A stretch of DNA of 64,000 nucleotides. It comes from Kangiellaceae bacterium. GTDB taxonomy: Bacteria > Pseudomonadota > Gammaproteobacteria > Enterobacterales > Kangiellaceae. The notes under the pieces are model-generated. The model was not told the DNA's origin. It searched no databases and worked only from the letters and a program-made list of their open reading frames with translations. The stretch is from contig JABXIQ010000013.1 of assembly GCA_013373015.1 (NCBI GenBank), positions 1-64,000 of the forward strand, in the 5' to 3' direction. The number at the start of each line of letters is the position of its first letter. Position 1 is the first letter of the stretch. This document shows, piece by piece, positions 52,986 through 62,827 of the stretch. The position numbers and the translations under genes are program-made.

Positions 52986-54368
52986 TTAGTTCTTTAACTG
53001 ATAACATGGTTTATAGTTAGCAAAGTCTAACTTCATACGTTTTTGTTCAACAAAGGCTTTGAGCAAGGCATCGAGTTTTTGCATGATTTCTGAGTCGCCA
53101 TCAAGTTGATAAGGGCCGTATTCGTTTACTGCTCGAATACCTTGTTCTTTGACATTACCAGCTACGATCCCCGAAAAGGCTTTACGTAAATTGGCGGCTA
53201 ACAAGTGTAACTCTTGATTCTTGTTAAGGTTTAAGTTGGCCATATTCTCGTGCGTAGGTTGGAATTCCTCTTGGAAATCCCAATCAATATGCAGCTGCCA
53301 ATTAAAATGATAAGCATCATGGGTATCTTTACGGTAATTGCGCACTTTGCTGATACCTTTTTGCATTGCTTTTGCTACTTTGATCGGATCGTCAATAATG
53401 ATTTGGTATTTGTTTTGAGCTTCTTTGCCTAATGTTGCGGCAATGAATTCATCAATTTGGTGGAAATAGTCAGCAGCTTCTGGCGGCCCTGTAAAAATAA
53501 GAGGGAAGGGGATATTTACATTTTTTGGGTGCATTAAAATGCCTAAAATATATAAAATCTCTTCTGCAGTTCCAACACCTCCTGGGAATACTACAAACCC
53601 GTGCCCTAAACGAACGAAGGCCTCAAGGCGCTTTTCGATGTCAGGCATGATGATTAGCTCATTGACAATAGGGTTAGGTGATTCTGCAGCGATAATTCCA
53701 GGTTCAGTGATTCCAATATAGCGTCCATTACAGATACGTTGCTTTGAATGTGCAATAAGTGCACCTTTCATTGGGCCTTTCATGGCTCCAATACCACAGC
53801 CTGTAATAATGTTTAGTCCACGTAGGCCAAGCCTATAGCCTACTTCTTTGGTGTATTGGTATTCATGTTCAGGAATAGCGTGACCACCCCAGCAGACCAC
53901 CATTTTTGGATCTTCACCTGCGACAAGTGCTTTCGCATTGCGTAGCACATGGAAAATGGCATTCGTGCAACCACTACTAGTTTTGAAGTCGATGCGTGAA
54001 TTAGCTTCGAGTTCTTGTTTTAAGAATACGATATCGCGTAATACGCTAAATACTTGTTCTTTTAAGCCTTGGATCATTACTCCGTCAACAAAAGCGCCGT
54101 CAGGAGCATTGGTGATTTTTAGTTTAACGCCTTTGTTCAGTTGTATTACTTCAATGTCAAAGTTATCAAGTAAATCATGGACATGAGAAATATCGTCAGT
54201 AATTTTAGTGCTGCTTAATACAGCTAAAACACATTTCTTGAATAACTCATAGTCACTACCTTTTGAATGGTCGCTAAGTTTTTGTATTTCGTCATTAGTT
54301 AATAGCTCAAGTCCAGACTCGGCAGTTATTTCGGTATTGATCAAGTTGTTAGTATTGGCGAGTTTCAT
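52986..54368 (-). CDS. ppnN: Nucleotide 5'-monophosphate nucleosidase (LOG family)
   Basis: The 460-residue protein matches E. coli PpnN (YgdH, 454 residues), which cleaves nucleotide monophosphates to base and ribose 5-phosphate and is activated by (p)ppGpp in E. coli. It has the LOG-family motif PGGVGTAEE, GGHAIPEHEYQY, NELIIMPDIEKRLEAFVR and a C-terminal SHENMANL-like THENMANLNL region. The start at 54368 lies downstream of a -10-like TATAAT at 54397-54402; ATGs further upstream fall in a terminator. Confidence 0.93.
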   Translation of the reverse strand: MKLANTNNLINTEITAESGLELLTNDEIQKLSDHSKGSDYELFKKCVLAVLSSTKITDDISHVHDLLDNFDIEVIQLNKGVKLKITNAPDGAFVDGVMIQGLKEQVFSVLRDIVFLKQELEANSRIDFKTSSGCTNAIFHVLRNAKALVAGEDPKMVVCWGGHAIPEHEYQYTKEVGYRLGLRGLNIITGCGIGAMKGPMKGALIAHSKQRICNGRYIGITEPGIIAAESPNPIVNELIIMPDIEKRLEAFVRLGHGFVVFPGGVGTAEEILYILGILMHPKNVNIPFPLIFTGPPEAADYFHQIDEFIAATLGKEAQNKYQIIIDDPIKVAKAMQKGISKVRNYRKDTHDAYHFNWQLHIDWDFQEEFQPTHENMANLNLNKNQELHLLAANLRKAFSGIVAGNVKEQGIRAVNEYGPYQLDGDSEIMQKLDALLKAFVEQKRMKLDFANYKPCYQLKN

Positions 54369-54396
54369 AGCGTGTCTTATAGGTGTTGTTGAGTGA

Positions 54397-54402
54397 ATTA
54401 TA
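54397..54402 (-). promoter_or_regulatory. Likely -10 box of ppnN
   Basis: A consensus TATAAT on the minus strand lies 28 bases upstream of the ppnN ATG. The -35 position falls inside the preceding terminator (54415-54437) and shows no consensus. Confidence 0.4.
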
Positions 54403-54414
54403 ACCTTATCCATT

Positions 54415-54437
54415 AAAAAAGGCCGCATAAAGCGGCC
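54415..54437 (-). terminator. Rho-independent terminator between the small membrane gene and ppnN
   Basis: AAGGCCGC pairs with GCGGCCTT around five bases, followed on the minus strand by a T run. It ends the gene at 54457-54813 and overlaps the promoter region of ppnN. Confidence 0.88.
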
Positions 54438-54456
54438 TTGATTGTAGCACGACTAT

Positions 54457-54813
54457 TTATGCTGTCGCACCTGCTAAAAAAGCGATGACAAATTTAATAA
54501 TAATCCACAAGACGGTCATTAAGATTGAAACAATGGCGCCTTTTTGCATGCCAATAGCACCGCTGCTACTTTTGATTTTTTGCCCGTATAACCAAGCACC
54601 AACTAAGAAAGTGATGATTGCGGCAATAAGCCCATCCATTCCCATTTTAGATAGGATGTAGCTGGCAATGGCTGTAAGCAATGACACGATAAATACAATT
54701 ACAAAAGCTGTTTTGAAGTCTAAGTTTGCTTGCGCAACGCCTTTGGCAATAGGAGGTAAAATTAATCCACCGACAACCGCATAGATAACTAATTCAAGAA
54801 TAAAATCTAACAT
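54457..54813 (-). CDS. Small hypothetical membrane protein (four helices)
   Basis: The 118-residue protein has four hydrophobic segments (about 4-22, 34-52, 58-75 and 92-114), a short basic loop and little else. I recognise no family. The ATG has GGGAG upstream and the gene ends in its own terminator, which supports its being real. Confidence 0.7.
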   Translation of the reverse strand: MLDFILELVIYAVVGGLILPPIAKGVAQANLDFKTAFVIVFIVSLLTAIASYILSKMGMDGLIAAIITFLVGAWLYGQKIKSSSGAIGMQKGAIVSILMTVLWIIIKFVIAFLAGATA

Positions 54814-54924
54814 GTTAACTCCCTAATTATTAAGAATAATAAAAAACAGAACTTAAACTTTTATCATAAATAACAACAAGTTGTAAATTAACTAAAGTTT
54901 ATATTGAATGATTTTACATTCTTA

Positions 54925-55407
54925 TCACAAACATTGATTATCAACGCTTTGTGAGGTTCGTACACGCCCTGACTTGCTAATAATAATTGCCCGGTTGAGC
55001 GTTGGATAATGTTTATGGCATAGATAGAGAGTGCCATTTTGATGGTTAGTAAAACCATTGGGCTTAAATTCTAACTGAGACTTGCGTTGAAAAGCGCTCC
55101 ATAATACTTGCGAATAGTTAGCGCTAAGAGTGTCACGATAAAGTAAGTCTTTATTAGCATTGAAAACACTTAAGACTTTCCATTGACGCGAGCATTGCTC
55201 CGCTTGAATGCCACAAAGGTGAATATTTTCACGTTGACTTATAGCATGTCCTCGCGCACTTGAAATGGCGCTGATTATTTTACTTATATCGGCAGTGACT
55301 TTTTGTCGCTCTACAAATTTCCCATAGAAACCACCTGAAGATAGCAAGACTATGCTTGATATTGCTAGTGTTACGATTAGTTCAATTAAGGTAAATCCTT
55401 TTACCAT
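54925..55407 (-). CDS. FimT/GspH-type minor prepilin
   Basis: The 160-residue protein has the type IV prepilin signature: MVKG followed by FTLIELIVTLAISSIVLL, with the peptidase site after Gly-4 and the Glu at mature position 5. The soluble domain has four cysteines and a GspH/FimT-like C-terminal part ending in a Cys near the end. It would be a minor pilin priming type IV pilus or secretion assembly. GGAGG lies eight bases upstream of the ATG at 55407. PilR and PilS genes are adjacent, in the same direction. Confidence 0.88.
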   Translation of the reverse strand: MVKGFTLIELIVTLAISSIVLLSSGGFYGKFVERQKVTADISKIISAISSARGHAISQRENIHLCGIQAEQCSRQWKVLSVFNANKDLLYRDTLSANYSQVLWSAFQRKSQLEFKPNGFTNHQNGTLYLCHKHYPTLNRAIIISKSGRVRTSQSVDNQCL

Positions 55408-55458
55408 AGGTATATCCTCCATAATTCAAAGGCTATACTAATTTTTTCCAATTGTTAT

Positions 55459-55484
55459 GGCTATCGGTTAATGCAACCGATGCC
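55459..55484. repeat. Inverted repeat upstream of the prepilin gene
   Basis: ATCGGTT and AACCGAT (near 55462-55480) are perfect complements, extended by GGC/GCC with a bulge. It lies about 60 bases upstream of the prepilin start and about 50 past pilR. No T run follows. It may be an operator or an mRNA hairpin. Confidence 0.4.
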
Positions 55485-55533
55485 TGTAAGATATTTCTGA
55501 AGATGTTTTGAGTTTATAGTATTGAAATGTTAA

Positions 55534-56865
55534 TTATTCGATACCTAGTTTTTTCATTTTATAGCGGATGGTTCTAAAGCTAACACCTAGTAATTTAGCT
55601 GCTTCGGTTCGATTCCAGCGAGTTTTATCCAAAGCCTTTTCAATTTCTATTCGTTCAATTTGTTCGATGTATTCATCTAAAGGTTGTTCGCCGCGATCAG
55701 AAAGAGGGGTGGTATTTTTGGTTGTGTTTTCATTAACGATCAATTGCTCGGATTCAGCAATTAATATATCGTGCTCGTCAATATTTTCGTCATCAGCTAA
55801 AGCACTGGCTTTTTCTAAAGTATTTTCAAGCTCACGGTAGTTAAAAGGAAAGGAATAAAGGCCAAGTTTTAGTTTTGCTTTATTAGTGAGCGTTTTGTTT
55901 TCACCAAATTCTGCTAAATAGCTGTCGATTAGTAAATTGAGATCTTGTGGCCTTTGACTGATTGAGGGTATTTTCAAATCAATTACATTGAGGCGGAAAA
56001 ATAAGTCTTCTCGTAGCTGACCTGATTGAACAAATGTTTGTAAGGGTAGGTCTGTACATACAATAATGCGCACATCAATAGCGATGTCTTCAGCACTACT
56101 TTCAAGATAAAGTTTCTTTTCTTCCAGTATTTGCAGCAACTTTTTCTGACTATTACTATTCAATAAGTGAATATTGCTGATGATTAGCGTGCCATGATTA
56201 CTGCTGGTTAGAATATTATTTTGCCCTTCGATATGACTGAACAATTTACTTTCTGTAATATCCGGTTCTAGCGTACTGCAATCAAAATAGGTTTCGGAGC
56301 TTTCTGAGCGAGAGCTTTGAGAATGAATAATATGGGCTAAACGTTCTTTTTCAGTGCCTTTTGCACCTTCAATAACCACAGGCGCCTGCGAGCCTCTAAT
56401 CTTTTTGATTTGCTTGCGTAAGTTTTGAATAGTATCACTGTCGCCAACCAAATAATGCAGAGTTTGATGCTGTTCAACTTCTTCTTTAGGATTGAATTTG
56501 AAGGCGTGTTTGAGTAATTGACGTAAATGTGAAAGGTCGATTGGCTTGGCCAGAAAATCAAAAGCACCGAGCTTCATGGCTTCAACTGCATTGTCCGTGC
56601 TGCCAAATGCGGTTACAACTGCAATGGGCATCGTTGGGTAGTGCTGTTTGACATATTTTACAATGTCTAGACCATTGCCATCAGGTAATTTTAAGTCAGT
56701 TAAACAAAAACTAAAGGCTTCTTGATTGAGGATTAGCTTGGCTTCAGCAACATCTTTAGCACTAGCAACGTCCATCCCCATTTGTAATAAAGTCATGGTC
56801 AACAAATGGCGAATATCGGCTTCGTCGTCAATCACTAATATTTTAGGTTTATCCGTTTCACTCAT
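55534..56865 (-). CDS. pilR: PilR-like response regulator with degenerate sigma-54 ATPase domain
   Basis: The 443-residue protein sits in the pilS-pilR locus. The receiver domain (about 8-120) has VIDDEAD and the acceptor Asp in LTDLKLPDG. The central AAA+ domain (about 140-360) keeps the Arg-finger region GQLREDLFFRLNV and FPFNYRELENTLE, but Walker A reads GAKGTEKE instead of GESGTGKE, the GAFTGA loop is deleted and Walker B reads GTLIISNI instead of GTLFLDEI. The C-terminal Fis-type helix-turn-helix (WNRTEAAKLLGVSFRTIRYK) is intact. It should bind DNA but not remodel sigma-54 polymerase. It lies 13 bases after pilS. Confidence 0.88.
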   Translation of the reverse strand: MSETDKPKILVIDDEADIRHLLTMTLLQMGMDVASAKDVAEAKLILNQEAFSFCLTDLKLPDGNGLDIVKYVKQHYPTMPIAVVTAFGSTDNAVEAMKLGAFDFLAKPIDLSHLRQLLKHAFKFNPKEEVEQHQTLHYLVGDSDTIQNLRKQIKKIRGSQAPVVIEGAKGTEKERLAHIIHSQSSRSESSETYFDCSTLEPDITESKLFSHIEGQNNILTSSNHGTLIISNIHLLNSNSQKKLLQILEEKKLYLESSAEDIAIDVRIIVCTDLPLQTFVQSGQLREDLFFRLNVIDLKIPSISQRPQDLNLLIDSYLAEFGENKTLTNKAKLKLGLYSFPFNYRELENTLEKASALADDENIDEHDILIAESEQLIVNENTTKNTTPLSDRGEQPLDEYIEQIERIEIEKALDKTRWNRTEAAKLLGVSFRTIRYKMKKLGIE

Positions 56866-56878
56866 AACTAATTATTGG

Positions 56879-58513
56879 TTATCCTTGGTCGTAGCTTTCA
56901 AAGCTTATGCGAAAACAGGCACCGCCGAATGCTACAGGAATACAATCCAATCTGGCATGATTGGCTTCACATAATTCTTTAGAAATATATAAACCAAGTC
57001 CAGTGCCATCATGATTGGTGGTGTAAAAAGGCTCGAAAATCTTATCTTTTTCTTCTATAGAAACACCAACCCCTTCATCAATAATATCAAGAAAAAGACT
57101 TTCACTAACGGGATCTTTGCCAGCCGATAAATGAACTCGATAATGATTGGTGTTAATAAAACTATACTTAAGTGCATTATCGAATAAGTTGTTTAACACT
57201 TGCTTTAATTGGCTTTGATCGAAAACTACCATTAGATCGGGCTCAACCGAGTTGAGAGAAATTTCAGCATTAAATTGTAAACCTTGCTGATATTCCTTGA
57301 TAAAACTAGCTAGGAAGCGGTCAAGCAACAAAGCCTGTCGATTCGCGGGTTTGCGTTTGGAAACTTTTTGGATGTTATCAATGATTTCATTAATTCTTTT
57401 AGATTGTCGCTCAATAATATCCACGAGATCTTTTTCTTGTTCATTGACGCTATCTCGCTCAGAAAGCAGTTGGCTGGCTTGATTTATGGCACTCAAAGGA
57501 TTGCGAATTTCATGTGCAATACTGGCAGTTAATTGACCTAGCGAGGCGAGTTTGAGTTGTTGCGCTTTTTTGATCACTTCTGAGTAGTTATCTAAGGTGA
57601 TCATGGTCATTTTTTCGTCTATAAGACTAACAAAACGAGGTAACAGTTGAGGTCCAGTGTTCGTAGCGCGAAAGGGTAGCCCTTCCTTTATTTTATTGCT
57701 GTTTTTCAAGTTGCTTCGATCAAATTGATAGTCCAACTCATCAGCAATCGCTTTTAACGGCTTACCAATGGCGTTTTCAGGTAATCCAAGGCCATACCAT
57801 GCGGTTTGGTTGATATGCAATATGTTTTTGTTTTGATCAACAACAATGACACCTCGATTCATTTTTTCGATGATTTGCGCGTTTAATCGGTGCATATTGG
57901 CAATGGATTGCCTTTGTTCGGCTGTCTCATCTTCATAATGAGTTAGGCGTCGCGCTAATATATTGCCCAAAAGAGTGACCGCTAAAATTGCGGCAATTTG
58001 CAAGCTGAGTGCAGATAAGTCGGCTTGAGTGAGGCTTTCTTCACGGTATTTGGCGACCAACACAATGCTGATACACACTAATAGACCATAAATTAAGCCT
58101 AATCTGTGACGCACCAATAACAAACCAAAAATAGCGACCAAGGCCATTAGAATTAGATAGCCAGCAGTGTTCTCTTGGCCAGAATAAGCCAAAAGGCTGA
58201 GCATAATGATGTCTGTGAGCGGTTGAACAAAGGATTGGACCTTGAGTTGATGCTCAACGAATGACAAGAATAGCAGCAGACTAGCAAGGATCACATAACT
58301 GATGGCTGCGCTTGTATAAAGGTCGTTATCGAACAGTTGTGCCTCGGTCTTGGCAATAAAAGGCAACAATAACAGTAATAGCGTGATCAACAGTCTGATC
58401 ACCGAGTAGTAGCGTAAAAACTGCCAACCAAAGTCTATTTTCTTATTGTTATCAAGCACTAACGGCTCCAATGTCATTCCGCTTGTGATTAAGGTTATGC
58501 CCTCAATCATCAC
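56879..58513 (-). CDS. pilS: PilS-like membrane sensor histidine kinase
   Basis: The 544-residue kinase has six predicted membrane helices (about 35-190), a PAS domain (about 215-310; MNRGVIVVDQNKNILHINQTA-type), the H-box HEIRNPLSAINQ, the N-box NNLFDNALKYS, G1 DIIDEGVGV and G2 GTGLGLYISKEL, all intact. It is the cognate kinase of the PilR-like protein. The start is uncertain; a GTG at about 58462 has GGAG six bases upstream, so the first 17 codons may be leader. The nadE gene is divergent, about 90 bases away. Confidence 0.9.
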   Translation of the reverse strand: MMIEGITLITSGMTLEPLVLDNNKKIDFGWQFLRYYSVIRLLITLLLLLLPFIAKTEAQLFDNDLYTSAAISYVILASLLLFLSFVEHQLKVQSFVQPLTDIIMLSLLAYSGQENTAGYLILMALVAIFGLLLVRHRLGLIYGLLVCISIVLVAKYREESLTQADLSALSLQIAAILAVTLLGNILARRLTHYEDETAEQRQSIANMHRLNAQIIEKMNRGVIVVDQNKNILHINQTAWYGLGLPENAIGKPLKAIADELDYQFDRSNLKNSNKIKEGLPFRATNTGPQLLPRFVSLIDEKMTMITLDNYSEVIKKAQQLKLASLGQLTASIAHEIRNPLSAINQASQLLSERDSVNEQEKDLVDIIERQSKRINEIIDNIQKVSKRKPANRQALLLDRFLASFIKEYQQGLQFNAEISLNSVEPDLMVVFDQSQLKQVLNNLFDNALKYSFINTNHYRVHLSAGKDPVSESLFLDIIDEGVGVSIEEKDKIFEPFYTTNHDGTGLGLYISKELCEANHARLDCIPVAFGGACFRISFESYDQG

Positions 58514-58603
58514 ATTTCAAGCATTTCGGTCATAACTCATTGAAAAAAATTAAAATTATTGGACAATAGTGGCAATTTCATTGATTAGATTGGAACTTTT
58601 GCG

Positions 58604-60220
58604 ATGCGGATAGCGATTGCTCAGAATAATTATATCGTCGGCGATATTGCCTATAATCTAGAATTAATTAAAAAATCAGTCCTTCAGGCTGAGTCGGAAA
58701 GATGCGATGTGGTGGTGTTCTCAGAGTTGGCACTTTGCGGCTATCCGCCTGAAGACCTCTTGCTACGACCTGATTTATATAAAATTATCGATAAAGCGTT
58801 GAAGGAGTTATTAGCGCTAGATACCTCTGTTGCTATGCTTGTTGGGCATCCTGAGCAAAAAGAGGGGAAGCTCTATAATTCGGCGAGTTTTATTGCTGAT
58901 CAGCAAATACTGACCACTTATCAAAAACAGCTTTTGCCCAATTATTCGGTATTCGATGAAAAACGTTATTTTAGCGCAGGGGATAAGGACTGTGTTATCA
59001 CTTATAAGGGCGTCAATATAGGTGTAGTGATCTGTGAGGATTTGTGGTTTCCAGAGCCTGTAAAACAAGCCAAACAGGCTGGCGCGCAAATCATTTTGAG
59101 TCCTAATGCATCGCCTTACTACTATGGCAAAGACCATCGACGCCAAGAAAAAGTGGGGGCTCGAGCCAAGGATAATCAAATCCCAGTGCTTTATGTCAAT
59201 CAAATCGGTGGCCAAGATGAGCTGTTATTTGATGGAGCATCAATAGCTTACAATGCGTTAGGTGAGTCAATTTTTGTGGCTAATGAATTTGCTGAGGATT
59301 TTGCAGTATTTGAGTTTGATGAAGCGACTAATCAATTAACTACCGACAGAACAGATTCAGTTGAATTGCATGATGAAGCTGAAATTTGGCAGGCGTTAGT
59401 GTTAGGTACTCGTGATTATATTCATAAAAACGGCATGAAAGGTGCATTATTAGGGCTTTCAGGTGGTATTGATTCGGCAGTAACCTTGGCGGTGGCGGTT
59501 GATGCTTTAGGCGCTGAGAACGTCAATGCAGTGATGATGCCATTCAAATATACTGCCAGTATGAGCATTGAAGATGCTACTCAAGAAGCTGAAGCCTTAG
59601 GAATTGAGTTTGATGTGATTTCGATTGAGCCTATGTATGAAGCCTTTATGCAGCAGTTAGCGCCAAAGCTCGAAGGAACACAGCCAGATGTCACAGAGCA
59701 GAATATACAAGCTCGTGCAAGGGGTGTTTTATTGATGGCTTTATCCAATAAATTTGGTCGTATTGTGCTGACTACGGGCAATAAATCGGAAGTGGCTGTG
59801 GGTTATTGCACTTTGTATGGTGATATGTGTGGTGGTTTTAATCCCTTAAAAGATGTGCCAAAAACATTAGTCTACAAACTAGCGGAATATCGCAATACTA
59901 TTTCTGCTGTAATACCCGAACGAGTTATCACACGAGCGCCGTCTGCTGAATTAGCGCCTGATCAAAAAGATGAGGATAACTTACCTCCTTATGAGGTGCT
60001 TGACCCCATTTTACAGGCTTATGTTGAGCAAGATAAAAGTATTGCTGATATAGTAGCTATGGGTTATGACGAAGCTGTGGTGCGTCGAGTGATTTGGCTT
60101 GTAGATATTAATGAGCACAAACGTCGCCAAGCGGCTCCAGGTGTGAGAATTAGCTCACGAGCATTTGGCCGTGACCGTCGCTATCCGATCACTTCGGGCT
60201 TTGGCCGCCAGTTTAGGTAG
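58604..60220 (+). CDS. nadE: Glutamine-dependent NAD+ synthetase
   Basis: The 538-residue enzyme amidates nicotinate adenine dinucleotide to NAD. The N-terminal nitrilase-type glutaminase has the Glu in ELALCGYPPEDLL, the Lys in YQKQLLPNYSVFDE and the Cys in VVICEDLWFP. The C-terminal synthetase has the PP-loop GLSGGIDSA and TGNKSEVAVGY. Length matches proteobacterial two-domain NadE. It is followed after 70 bases by glnB, a conserved pairing. Confidence 0.95.
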   Translation: MRIAIAQNNYIVGDIAYNLELIKKSVLQAESERCDVVVFSELALCGYPPEDLLLRPDLYKIIDKALKELLALDTSVAMLVGHPEQKEGKLYNSASFIADQQILTTYQKQLLPNYSVFDEKRYFSAGDKDCVITYKGVNIGVVICEDLWFPEPVKQAKQAGAQIILSPNASPYYYGKDHRRQEKVGARAKDNQIPVLYVNQIGGQDELLFDGASIAYNALGESIFVANEFAEDFAVFEFDEATNQLTTDRTDSVELHDEAEIWQALVLGTRDYIHKNGMKGALLGLSGGIDSAVTLAVAVDALGAENVNAVMMPFKYTASMSIEDATQEAEALGIEFDVISIEPMYEAFMQQLAPKLEGTQPDVTEQNIQARARGVLLMALSNKFGRIVLTTGNKSEVAVGYCTLYGDMCGGFNPLKDVPKTLVYKLAEYRNTISAVIPERVITRAPSAELAPDQKDEDNLPPYEVLDPILQAYVEQDKSIADIVAMGYDEAVVRRVIWLVDINEHKRRQAAPGVRISSRAFGRDRRYPITSGFGRQFR

Positions 60221-60236
60221 TTTTTTAGTTTGCTGA

Positions 60237-60841
<605 letters not shown>

Positions 60842-60843
<2 letters not shown>

Positions 60844-60870
60844 AAAAGCGAGCACTAGGCTCGCTTTTTT
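60842..60870 (+). terminator. Bidirectional terminator after the glnB gene group
   Basis: AAAAAGCGAGC (60843-60853) pairs with GCTCGCTTTTT (from 60859), loop ACTAG, with A and T runs on either side. It ends the glnB-linked transcript and the convergent bamD. Confidence 0.93.
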
Positions 60871-60889
60871 GTATTTCTATAGTAGCAGA

Positions 60890-61660
60890 TTAATAATCTG
60901 CTAACTCATAGTTAGGATAGTTCAATAGCAATACTTTGCGATATTGTTCGGCTAATTCAGGTAATTCTAAAACTTTATAAGCGCTGATTAAAATATCCAA
61001 AGCTTTTGGCACTGCAGGTGTTTTAGGATAGTTTTCTACCACATATTTAGCGCGGTTAGCTGCGCCGATATAACTATCGCGCTCCATGTAGAATTTAGCT
61101 ACATGCAATTCATAATCCGCCAAAATATTGCGAATTTGAATCATACGTTGACGTGAATCTGGTGCATATTTACTTTCAGGATAAACTTGCACTAGAGCTT
61201 TGAAGTTTTCGAATGAAGCCTTCAAGTTAGTAGTGTCACGCGTATGGATATCGGCATTGAAAAGTTCTTTGAAGAATCCAACTTCTTGCTCGTAGTGCAT
61301 CACACCTTTCATGTAGTATACATAATCAAGATTGTTGTGCTGTGGGTGTTGGCGCACAAAGCGATCTGCTAAGGCTTGGCCTGATTCATAATCGCCTTTT
61401 TTGAAGTAAGCGTAGATTAAATCTAATTTTGCTTGCTCTGAGATACGACCGAAAGGATAGCGTGTATCAATTTCTTCTAACAACTCAATCGCACGCGCGT
61501 AGTTGCCACCTTTTAAAGATCCTTTGGCTTGATCGAACAATTCTTGAGCTGTTAGCGTTTCTACTTCATTGAGCTCATCTATTTCTTTATCTGGGCTGCT
61601 TGAGCATCCTGCAAGGGTTAAACCAAGGCTTGCAACCAATATTAATAGTGTTTTTTGCAT
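60890..61660 (-). CDS. bamD: Outer-membrane assembly lipoprotein BamD
   Basis: The 256-residue lipoprotein is the essential BAM complex subunit that helps insert beta-barrel proteins. It has a lipobox TLAGC (Cys-18) and then TPR units (ELFDQAKGSLKGGNYARAIELLEEI, YPFGRISEQAKLDLIYAYFK, each in parts). The region YMKGVMHYEQEVGF is typical. The start at 61660 gives a normal lipoprotein signal and E. coli length (245). It is divergent from rluD, a conserved arrangement. Confidence 0.96.
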   Translation of the reverse strand: MQKTLLILVASLGLTLAGCSSSPDKEIDELNEVETLTAQELFDQAKGSLKGGNYARAIELLEEIDTRYPFGRISEQAKLDLIYAYFKKGDYESGQALADRFVRQHPQHNNLDYVYYMKGVMHYEQEVGFFKELFNADIHTRDTTNLKASFENFKALVQVYPESKYAPDSRQRMIQIRNILADYELHVAKFYMERDSYIGAANRAKYVVENYPKTPAVPKALDILISAYKVLELPELAEQYRKVLLLNYPNYELADY

Positions 61661-61805
61661 ATTTATTTCTTTCTGTTTGTGTTCAGCCTGATACAATGTG
61701 GCTCATTCTAACTGACCCAGACAGTAAGGCCAATCTTTTTACGCGAATTTACAGTTTCGGCTGCTTTATGCGCAAAACTGAGATGGCTTTAAGCATTAAA
61801 AGCCT

Positions 61806-62783
61806 ATGAGCACACAATCTATTGCACTCAGACACACATTTGACGAAAAAGTTTACTCAATGCGTTTGGATGCTGCCTTATCGCAACATTTTACCGATTA
61901 TTCTCGCTCACGTATTCAAGAATGGATCAAAAATGGTTATGTTTTAGTCAATAATGAGGTCATAACTTCAACCAAGCATAAAATGCAGGGGTATGAAGAG
62001 ATTGAAATCAATGCTGAGATTGAAGTGGTTGGCGATTGGAAGCCACAAGCGATCCAGCTAGACATAGTCTATGAAGATGATGATTTGTTAGTGGTCAATA
62101 AACCCGCCGGTTTAGTGGTTCATCCTGGAGCTGGAAATCAAGATGGTACCTTGGTCAATGCTTTATTGCACCATGCACCGCAACTGGCTAATTTACCGCG
62201 TGCAGGCATCATTCACCGTCTCGATAAAGAAACCACAGGTTTGTTGGTGGTGGCAAAGACCATTGCCGCTCACACCAGTTTAGTGGAACAATTGCAAAGA
62301 AGAGCATTTACCCGTGAATATGATGCGGTCGCTAATAGAGTGATGGTTTCTGGTGGAACGATTGATGCGCCAATCGCTCGGCATCCAACAAAACGTACCG
62401 CAATGGCGGTAGTACCAGACGGTAAAAGAGCTATTACTCATTATCGAATTGTTGAGAAGTTTCTTGACCATACTCACTTGAAGTTGCGCTTAGAAACGGG
62501 ACGCACTCACCAAATTCGTGTACATATGGCACATTTGAAATTCCCTTTGATTGGCGATCCGCTTTATGGTGGCCGTTATCGCAAGCCCACTCAAATTACC
62601 GAAAAATTGGCTGCTCAAATGTCTTCCTTTCGTCGTCAGGCCTTACACGCTAGTTTGCTAGGCTTGCAGCATCCGACTACTGATGAATATATTGAATGGC
62701 GTGCTCCAATGCCCGAAGATATGACACAACTGCTAATAGCACTTCGTGAAAATAAGCATCACTATCAAAGTGAGCAAGGTTAG
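61806..62783 (+). CDS. rluD: 23S rRNA pseudouridine(1911/1915/1917) synthase
   Basis: The 325-residue enzyme has an N-terminal S4 RNA-binding domain (about 15-75; RLDAALSQHFTDYSRSRIQ) and the pseudouridine synthase domain with VVNKPAGLVVHPG, HRLDKETTGLLV (catalytic Asp) and GRTHQIRVHM. Length matches E. coli RluD (326). The bamD/rluD/pgeF order confirms it. It is followed by pgeF after about 45 bases. Confidence 0.96.
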   Translation: MSTQSIALRHTFDEKVYSMRLDAALSQHFTDYSRSRIQEWIKNGYVLVNNEVITSTKHKMQGYEEIEINAEIEVVGDWKPQAIQLDIVYEDDDLLVVNKPAGLVVHPGAGNQDGTLVNALLHHAPQLANLPRAGIIHRLDKETTGLLVVAKTIAAHTSLVEQLQRRAFTREYDAVANRVMVSGGTIDAPIARHPTKRTAMAVVPDGKRAITHYRIVEKFLDHTHLKLRLETGRTHQIRVHMAHLKFPLIGDPLYGGRYRKPTQITEKLAAQMSSFRRQALHASLLGLQHPTTDEYIEWRAPMPEDMTQLLIALRENKHHYQSEQG

Positions 62784-62820
62784 TTTAAGGGTTAGGTTAA
62801 GAATTAGGTTAAGGTTAAAG
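62781..62820. repeat. Irregular GGTTA-type short repeat between rluD and pgeF
   Basis: The 40-base gap has several near-copies of GGTTA and GTTAAG (GGTTAG, GGGTTAGG, TTAGGTTAAGG). It looks like a slipped tandem repeat. It lies across the ribosome-binding region of pgeF. Confidence 0.5.
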
Positions 62821-62827
62821 TTTGACG

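Noticed and set aside
62781-62820. The GGTTA-rich tract as a CRISPR array or a transposon end
   Set aside because: Units are five to seven bases with no spacers, there is no cas gene, and no inverted repeats or transposase are nearby.
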